Shown piece after piece: positions 1 to 3,299 of a stretch of DNA of 5,059 bases (position 1 is its first letter; the number at the start of each line of letters is the position of its first letter). The notes beneath the pieces were generated by a model. That model did no database searches and had not been told where the DNA came from. It worked only from the letters and a program-made list of their open reading frames with translations. The stretch is from Patescibacteria group bacterium (GTDB lineage: Bacteria > Patescibacteriota > Microgenomatia > Daviesbacterales > UBA10151), in the NCBI GenBank assembly GCA_018816815.1, contig JAHIVD010000085.1, positions 1 through 5,059 on the forward strand, written 5' to 3'. Position numbers and translations under genes: made by a program.

Positions 1-71
1 ACAATCAGGAAAATAATTAAAACTATGAGGATTTTTTGAACTCTAGAAAAATTGGACAGAAAGTAATTCAT
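1..71 (-). CDS. N-terminus of an exported or membrane protein (partial, runs off the left edge)
   Basis: An ATG at 71-69 opens a frame that stays open to the window edge (23 full codons); an in-frame TAA lies four codons upstream, which fixes the start. The peptide begins MNYFLSNFSRVQK and continues with an unbroken hydrophobic stretch of Ile, Leu, Val and Phe. This is the layout of a signal peptide or N-terminal membrane anchor: short polar head with Arg and Lys, then a hydrophobic core. A TTGACA / TATCCT promoter lies directly upstream, with no Shine-Dalgarno. It follows the 361-residue surface-protein gene on the same strand after 68 bases, but its own promoter suggests independent transcription. 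The function cannot be told from this fragment. Confidence 0.6.
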   Translation of the reverse strand, partial: MNYFLSNFSRVQKILIVLIIFLI

Positions 72-83
72 TTGGTTGCTTTA

Positions 84-113
84 AGGATAAAATATTTAAA
101 GAAAAGATGTCAA
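84..113 (-). promoter_or_regulatory. Sigma70-type promoter for the left-edge gene
   Basis: On the minus strand a perfect -35 box TTGACA (113-108) is followed after 18 bases by TATCCT (89-84), a 4/6 match to the -10 consensus. The expected start of transcription is near 77-78, only about six bases before the ATG at 71. No Shine-Dalgarno fits in that space, so the mRNA would be nearly leaderless. Confidence 0.5.
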
Positions 114-139
114 GAAAAGGAAGTTTTTAGAAAGCTCAT

Positions 140-1225
140 TTAAAGCTTTAACAATGTCTCTAAAACAGTAATAATACCTTTGTGCATTTCTTCTGTATAA
201 TCGGAAATGCCGTCTTTGTTTTTATCTAAATTATAGTTATAACCCTTCGGTCCATCAGATTCACTTATAAATTCAATGCGGGATTTTAGAGATTTAAGAT
301 TTTTTTTGACTTCTGCTTCTTCTCCGGTATTACAATCAAGAAGGTCGCGGTTATTTTCCAGAAGGGTAATCCAGCGTTGTATCTCCTGTTCTGTTCCTAA
401 CCAAGCATCTTCAGATAAAATACTTCTTAAATAAGCAATAGATGGAGCTTTGCCAAGAATTGTTTCCGGGGGATAAACAGGAATTAAAAGAATCCCTTTG
501 GCATCAGTTTGTACGGCTGGTCTGTCAATAAAAGGCGGTTTACCATCCTGAGGGGCAAAATAATCGTTCTCCTCTTTTGTAGCTGGTCGATAACCAGTAG
601 GACGACCGATTTGTTCAACTATTCTTTTTGCTGTTTCTTGCGCCTCTGCTGTGGCAGCGGCTTGGTCAGCAGCTAGTTGTTCTTTCATACACTTATTGAA
701 AGCAATAATATCAGGCTCGCTTGGGGGAGGAACAGGTGTAGTTCCATCTTTTTGAATAATAGCTTCTCCAGAATCACAAATTGATGGATTCAATCCACCA
801 GCGGGCCAAGGTGTAGCGGTTGGCTCGGGAGGTAGGACTACAGCTGGAGAATGAGTGGGAGTAATTTCAGTTGGTTGTTTGGCAGAACAGGCTGTTGCAA
901 GAGTTGCTGATAAGAGCAGTAGAATAGCTGCTCCTTGCAGGACAAGAGGTTTTCTTAACAGTCCCCATCTATTCGATCTTTTGTCATGAGAATCTTGAGC
1001 TTGCTGAGGCCTATATTCTGAAGAAAGAGTTTTACGAGCATGAGCAGTTTTAATAGCGAGCGTTTGTAGGTAGAAGTCTTGTAAAGAGGAAAAAGATGAT
1101 CTTGCGAATGGGGGTTGGTAATAATGTATACGAGTAGCTCTATCAGCGCATGCTCGGGGTACTCGTGTTTTGTAACCATTTGGGTCAAATGGGGGTTGGC
1201 CATGACGCAGTTCAGGTCTTAGCAT
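140..1225 (-). CDS. Membrane-anchored surface protein with Pro/Thr-rich linker and C-terminal EF-hand-like loop; possible lipoprotein
   Basis: I do not recognise a family. The 361 residues fall into parts. Residues 1-91 are polar and rich in Arg, Gln and Pro. Residues 92-112 form one hydrophobic segment ending in LATAC, so C113 could be a lipobox cysteine, although the Ala at -3 is weak and the long head is unusual for a lipoprotein. Residues 114-145 are a Pro/Thr-rich linker, typical of a spacer outside the membrane. Residues 180-206 are an Ala-rich helix. The C-terminus has DKNKDGISDYTE (334-345), matching the calcium-loop pattern DxNxDGxxDxxE. The product is probably anchored in the membrane with residues 114-361 outside. 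The start is supported by AAGGGGGT six bases upstream, and there is no other in-frame ATG before residue 180. A 44-codon ORF overlaps its start. Confidence 0.75.
   Translation of the reverse strand: MLRPELRHGQPPFDPNGYKTRVPRACADRATRIHYYQPPFARSSFSSLQDFYLQTLAIKTAHARKTLSSEYRPQQAQDSHDKRSNRWGLLRKPLVLQGAAILLLLSATLATACSAKQPTEITPTHSPAVVLPPEPTATPWPAGGLNPSICDSGEAIIQKDGTTPVPPPSEPDIIAFNKCMKEQLAADQAAATAEAQETAKRIVEQIGRPTGYRPATKEENDYFAPQDGKPPFIDRPAVQTDAKGILLIPVYPPETILGKAPSIAYLRSILSEDAWLGTEQEIQRWITLLENNRDLLDCNTGEEAEVKKNLKSLKSRIEFISESDGPKGYNYNLDKNKDGISDYTEEMHKGIITVLETLLKL
1107..1199. repeat. Cluster of direct and inverted repeats inside the surface-protein N-terminus
   Basis: The 12-mer AATGGGGGTTGG occurs at 1107-1118 and again at 1188-1199. 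Between the copies are two perfect 7-bp inverted repeats: ACGAGTA (1130-1136) with TACTCGT (1160-1166), and CCATTTG (1176-1182) with CAAATGG (1186-1192), the latter with a 3-base loop. The direct repeats are 81 bases apart, so both encode QPPF in the surface protein. The stretch looks more GC-rich than its surroundings. It could be a structured RNA segment near the mRNA start, a repeat insertion, or chance. Confidence 0.4.
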
Positions 1226-1353
1226 AATTTACCCCCTTGACTGGAAATAATAGATGATGTACCGTTTATTAATAACGGTATCTCTTGGAAGGAGTGCTGT
1301 TTTTCTTTTTTTTGGTCTGGCAACGTACGTTCCAAACCCGGTTTTATATTCAT
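1219..1353 (-). CDS. Small ORF (44 residues) overlapping the start of the surface-protein gene
   Basis: The frame starts at ATG 1353-1351 with AGGA six bases upstream and ends at TAA 1221-1219. The junction reads ATGCTAA, so its stop overlaps the start of the 361-residue gene by seven bases, a layout typical of translational coupling. The product begins MNIKPGLERTLPDQKKEKQ and ends in GGKLC. It has a charged, Lys- and Gln-rich front half, a more hydrophobic back half and no membrane segment. It matches no family I know. It sits about 27 bases after the predicted transcription start, so it would be the first gene of the transcript. It could be a leader that tunes translation of the next gene, a small protein, or an untranslated leader whose frame is open by chance. 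Confidence 0.45.
   Translation of the reverse strand: MNIKPGLERTLPDQKKEKQHSFQEIPLLINGTSSIISSQGGKLC
1232..1238 (-). promoter_or_regulatory. Ribosome binding site of the surface-protein gene
   Basis: AAGGGGG on the minus strand lies six bases before the ATG at 1225. It is the best Shine-Dalgarno in the window and decides in favour of the long start, which leaves 91 residues before the membrane segment. It lies inside the last codons of the overlapping small ORF, which allows translational coupling. Confidence 0.6.
1260..1280. promoter_or_regulatory. 21-base palindrome, possible operator or mRNA hairpin
   Basis: TACCGTT (1260-1266) and AACGGTA (1274-1280) are perfect inverted repeats around a 7-base AT centre. 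The site lies about 35 bases before the ATG at 1225, inside the small ORF and downstream of the predicted promoter. Its spacing suits a dimeric repressor or a short hairpin in the leader. No regulator gene is nearby. Confidence 0.3.
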
Positions 1354-1386
1354 AGGTAATCCTATAGAATTTTAATTTACTGTTAT

Positions 1387-1395
1387 ATTATACCA
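1387..1395 (-). promoter_or_regulatory. Extended -10 promoter for the small ORF and surface-protein gene
   Basis: The minus strand reads TGGTATAAT, a perfect TATAAT (1392-1387) with the TGn extension. No -35 box is found at 16-18 bases, which is acceptable for extended -10 promoters. Transcription would start near 1380, giving a leader of about 27 bases to the small ORF and about 155 bases to the surface-protein gene. It lies after the DUF2283 stop (1428), so it separates the two transcription units. Confidence 0.55.
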
Positions 1396-1427
1396 CATTT
1401 TTGCAAGATGGGGTATTTTGTGAGGAA

Positions 1428-1634
1428 TTATCTTGCTGCCGAATAACGAATTGACGGTTGGGTTGGTAGAATTTTTGAGGCATTAAAAATCTCAATACCA
1501 ATGGGTCTGTTTTTAGCATCATACTCAACAGTAATATTTTCTGAAATATCCTCAAAACGTTCCTCAGTGCCTTTTCTGAGCATGAGGTACAAGATATCTT
1601 TTTTGTTGTCGTAATTAATTTTTGTTTTTTTCAT
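1428..1634 (-). CDS. DUF2283 family protein
   Basis: This 68-residue protein has the family pattern from end to end: an N-terminal strand with YDNKKDILYLML (residues 8-19), then SENITVEYDAKNRPIGIEIFNAS (31-53), which matches the usual 'I-V-[DE]-Y-D-x-x-G/N-x-P-[VI]-G-I-E-I-x-N-A-S' end. The last 15 residues are a variable tail. The length is normal. The biochemical role of DUF2283 is unknown; members are often found next to small genes such as DUF4258 proteins, and a toxin-antitoxin role has been suggested, which I cannot confirm here. The start is supported by AAGGTGGAG just upstream. Its first 20 bases overlap the end of another small frame (stop at 1615), as in a two-gene operon whose first gene is now incomplete. 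No membrane segment or signal is present, so it should be cytoplasmic. Confidence 0.85.
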   Translation of the reverse strand: MKKTKINYDNKKDILYLMLRKGTEERFEDISENITVEYDAKNRPIGIEIFNASKILPTQPSIRYSAAR

Positions 1635-1719
1635 AACTCCACCTTTCTGAATTCAATCTTTGTTTAATTTGCTCATTAGTAATTGGATGAATGGTTGTAA
1701 TTTCAACTGAAGAAATGTG
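1615..1719 (-). pseudogene. Remnant of a small gene upstream of and overlapping the DUF2283 gene
   Basis: A frame ending in TAA (1617-1615) reads HISSVEITTIHPITNEQIKQ and then RLNSERWSYEKNKN. It looks like the C-terminus of a real protein: a beta strand, a short helix and a charged tail. Its overlap with the DUF2283 start suggests translational coupling. Upstream, the frame continues into the palindromic repeat at 1721-1763 (TPRRSK... and SPPRCK) and then hits a TAG at 1785-1783. There is no ATG or GTG, and the only TTG is too late to be useful. The best reading is a partner gene that lost its 5' part when the repeat arrived. By position the partner could be the small toxin-like gene often found beside DUF2283, but no domain remains to show this. 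Confidence 0.4.
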
Positions 1720-1720
1720 C

Positions 1721-1763
1721 TTACACCTCGGAGGTGAATTGAGCTTGCTCCTTCGAGGTGTAA
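1721..1763. repeat. Palindromic repeat with 14-bp arms
   Basis: Arms TTACACCTCGGAGG (1721-1734) and CCTTCGAGGTGTAA (1750-1763) pair along their full length, with one G-U pair, around a 15-base loop. Inside it, CACCTCGGAGGTG (1724-1736) and GAGCTTGCTC (1741-1750) can each form smaller competing hairpins. No T-run follows on either strand, so it is not a typical intrinsic terminator. It lies between the DUF2283 locus and the promoter of the secreted-protein gene and abuts the broken gene fragment, which suits a dispersed mobile palindrome. Confidence 0.65.
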
Positions 1764-1778
1764 CAGTAACACTAAAAC

Positions 1779-1808
1779 TTGACTAAGCGGAGAAGGCGTG
1801 TCTATACT
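1779..1808 (+). promoter_or_regulatory. Strong sigma70-type promoter for the secreted-protein gene
   Basis: TTGACT (1779-1784) and TATACT (1803-1808) are each 5/6 matches to consensus and are 18 bases apart. The start of transcription should fall at about 1814-1817, on or next to the ATG at 1817. No Shine-Dalgarno precedes that ATG. Together these predict a leaderless mRNA. The -35 box begins 16 bases after the palindromic repeat. Confidence 0.65.
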
Positions 1809-1816
1809 AATTTCAG

Positions 1817-2644
1817 ATGAAGTTTCAAGCAAGGCTTTTTTTAATCTTTCTTTCTTTGCTGGTAATTCTGCCGGTTTTTCTTCTAAATACCCACCCAGCC
1901 TTAGCCTCTGTTTCCCATATTGTGAGATTAAAAGATGAAGATGGTAGTCCGATAGCAGGAGCTAAGGTTATTTTACATACATGGCAGCAACAAGGTTGCG
2001 ACGAGAAGGAAGATCCGTGGTGCAATGATTGTGATTGGGGGGTGGAAGGTCCAAGTTGGCTGGGGACATCTGATATATATGGTATTGTTGTTTTTAAAAT
2101 GACTGACCAATCTTCTGAGCAGCCGGGGACACTAACTACTGACGAGGATTATAAAATTCAGCGCTGTTCGTGTGGATATACCCGCCCGGCAATGATGGCT
2201 GTTGTTTATTTAGATCAGTATAGCGGCGGTTTTTGGCGTTTTGACCAGCTTAGCCCGTCCGCAGAGATTTCTCCTCGTGCTTATTGGGACGGTTTTCAAT
2301 ATGTGATGAAAGACGTGGCTAGTGATAATGTTGGTTGGATGTGGGATGTGATTAAAAGTAATGCTCCAGATGATTGGGATTGTGAGGATAACTGTACGTA
2401 TTTTAACAGTGATGGTTTTACCAACTTTCATAGTTGGGGGAGTAAAGGTAATATTGTTAAGGCAAACATTAATTCCAGTGATGGAGATGGAGCCAAAAAT
2501 GGCAATTTTTACTGGGTGTGGACTTGGATGGAAAGTCCCACTGCCCAAAATACCCGAAACCAGCCTCTTTTGGCTTTTGCCGGTGATTTTATAAATTCTA
2601 TTCGAGGGCTTTTCTCCAAAATTACTCTAGCAAAAAATCTCTAA
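1817..2644 (+). CDS. Secreted Cys/Trp-rich protein with an N-terminal beta-sandwich-like domain
   Basis: The 275-residue product starts with a clear signal peptide: MKFQAR, a hydrophobic core at residues 7-23, and an AxA site (ALA, 28-30) with likely cleavage before S31. Residues 33-95 (VRLKDEDGSPIAGAKVILH ... GTSDIYGIVVFK) have the pattern of carboxypeptidase-regulatory-like or transthyretin-like domains, in which 'DxDGxPIxGAxVxL' and 'TDxxGxxxF' form strands of a beta sandwich. Seven cysteines (61, 69, 72, 117, 119, 189, 193) come in close pairs, suggesting disulfides outside the cell. Trp residues are abundant at 137-240. The last 25 residues (LLAFAGDFINSIRGLFSKIT...) form a hydrophobic or amphipathic tail that may bind a membrane. 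I do not recognise the full-length family. The start follows from the signal peptide and the adjoining promoter. Confidence 0.8.
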   Translation: MKFQARLFLIFLSLLVILPVFLLNTHPALASVSHIVRLKDEDGSPIAGAKVILHTWQQQGCDEKEDPWCNDCDWGVEGPSWLGTSDIYGIVVFKMTDQSSEQPGTLTTDEDYKIQRCSCGYTRPAMMAVVYLDQYSGGFWRFDQLSPSAEISPRAYWDGFQYVMKDVASDNVGWMWDVIKSNAPDDWDCEDNCTYFNSDGFTNFHSWGSKGNIVKANINSSDGDGAKNGNFYWVWTWMESPTAQNTRNQPLLAFAGDFINSIRGLFSKITLAKNL

Positions 2645-2672
2645 ATTTAAGGTTAGTGTTAAAATAAAGACC

Positions 2673-3299
2673 ATGGTAAAACTAAATGCAGCCCAGTTAA
2701 GAAAGGGGGAAGCGGGAAGGGGAAAGGGTGAAGTTAAGAAGCAGGAAATATACATTGTTTTGGATGACGTACTAGATACTTATAATATTGGCTCAATTTT
2801 CAGGCTGGCTGATGCGGTGGCTGCCAGGAAAGTTTATCTTTGCGGCAAAACAGAGACTCCCCCCAATCACCGGATCAAAAAAGCTTCCATTAATACTACG
2901 GAGTGGGTGGAGTGGGAGTATTGCGAGACAGCCGTGGAAGCGATTAAAAAAGTGAAAAGTTTATGGAATTGTCATCCCAAACTTTCTTCTTGTCATCCTG
3001 AACGAAGTGAAGGATCTCATGATTTAGAGTCTAGAGATTCTTCGCTAATCGCTCAGAACGACAGAGGGATGGTGGTTGCCATAGAACAGAGTACAAAAAG
3101 CGTTCAATATGATAAGTTTGAATATAAACTGCCTGTATGTTTAATTGTTGGAAATGAGACCTATGGAGTGTCAAAAGAAGCATTAAAAATGGTAGATGCT
3201 ATTGTTGAAATTCCCATGTTCGGGGTAAATATCTCTTTAAATGTCATGGTTAGTTTGGGGATAGTGTTGTATGAGGTAATTGAAAAATTAGAAATTTGA
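2673..3299 (+). CDS. TrmH/SpoU-family RNA 2'-O-methyltransferase (SPOUT) with an in-frame repeat insertion
   Basis: Proteins of this family transfer a methyl group from S-adenosylmethionine to a ribose 2'-OH in tRNA or rRNA; they are cytoplasmic dimers with a trefoil-knot fold. All three SPOUT motifs are visible: motif 1 DTYNIGSIFRLADA (35-48, with N38 and R44), motif 2 LIVGNETYGVS (157-167, with E162) and motif 3 IPMFGVNISLNVMVSLG (180-196, with S188 and N190). The tRNA or rRNA target cannot be read from sequence. Residues 11-23 are a Gly/Lys/Glu-rich low-complexity stretch. Residues about 100-133 are encoded by a palindromic repeat inserted between the helix AVEAIKKVK and the strand MVVAIEQS. 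Without it the protein would be about 174 residues. The gene starts 28 bases after the secreted-protein stop with only a weak AAGG upstream, so the two may be co-transcribed. Its end overlaps the LCP gene's end. Confidence 0.9.
   Translation: MVKLNAAQLRKGEAGRGKGEVKKQEIYIVLDDVLDTYNIGSIFRLADAVAARKVYLCGKTETPPNHRIKKASINTTEWVEWEYCETAVEAIKKVKSLWNCHPKLSSCHPERSEGSHDLESRDSSLIAQNDRGMVVAIEQSTKSVQYDKFEYKLPVCLIVGNETYGVSKEALKMVDAIVEIPMFGVNISLNVMVSLGIVLYEVIEKLEI
2705..2728 (+). other. G-quadruplex-type motif near the methyltransferase start
   Basis: Four G-runs (2705-2709, 2714-2716, 2719-2722, 2726-2728) are separated by loops of 4, 2 and 3 bases, fitting the G3+N1-7 pattern on the coding strand. The stretch is almost all purine and stands out from the AT-rich context. 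It lies 32-56 bases after the ATG, where an RNA structure could slow initiation. It encodes the Gly/Lys/Glu-rich residues 11-19. Formation is not shown by sequence alone. Confidence 0.5.
2971..3072 (+). repeat. Palindromic repeat element inserted in frame in the methyltransferase gene
   Basis: The core has inverted repeats at 2992-3018 (GTCATCCTGAACGAAGTGAA...) and 3034-3062 (GAGATTCTTCGC...), which match at 22 of 27 aligned positions with one 2-base gap, around a 15-base loop. The core encodes CHPERSEGSH, a peptide I know as the recurrent translation of a dispersed palindromic repeat found in many bacterial genomes. Flanking CATCCC (2973-2978) and GGGATG (3066-3071) form an outer inverted pair, and TTGTCATCC is directly repeated at 2969 and 2990. 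Taking the outer ends, the insert is 102 bases, exactly 34 codons. It has no gene of its own, so it would need outside machinery to move. Confidence 0.8.

Noticed and set aside
72..139. Possible terminator after the surface-protein stop (AAAGC/GCTTT)
   Set aside because: The stem is only about five A/T-rich pairs and is followed by CTAAAAAC on the minus strand, not a T-run. Apart from the promoter at 84-113, nothing else is seen here.
1130..1202. tRNA-like stretch on the plus strand: TAGCTC, then GGGTCAAAT, ending in CCA
   Set aside because: The bases around GGGTCAAAT pair as CCATTTG/CAAATGG with a 3-base loop, not as a T-arm with a 7-base loop; the D-arm does not close and no acceptor stem can be formed. 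At most a chance resemblance inside a coding region.
955..1203. 82-residue frame (MANPHLTQ...) on the minus strand as a separate gene
   Set aside because: It lies wholly inside the surface-protein gene, has no Shine-Dalgarno, and becomes a Leu/Lys-rich shadow-like sequence. The longer frame has a good ribosome site. Kept only as a note on a possible frameshift.
1825..2025. 66-residue minus-strand frame opposite the signal peptide
   Set aside because: Pure antisense of the secreted-protein gene with no ribosome site or promoter.
2210..2594. Open frames on both strands inside the secreted-protein gene
   Set aside because: They overlap a gene with a clear signal peptide and promoter, and their translations are Ile/Thr/Pro-rich shadows without domains.
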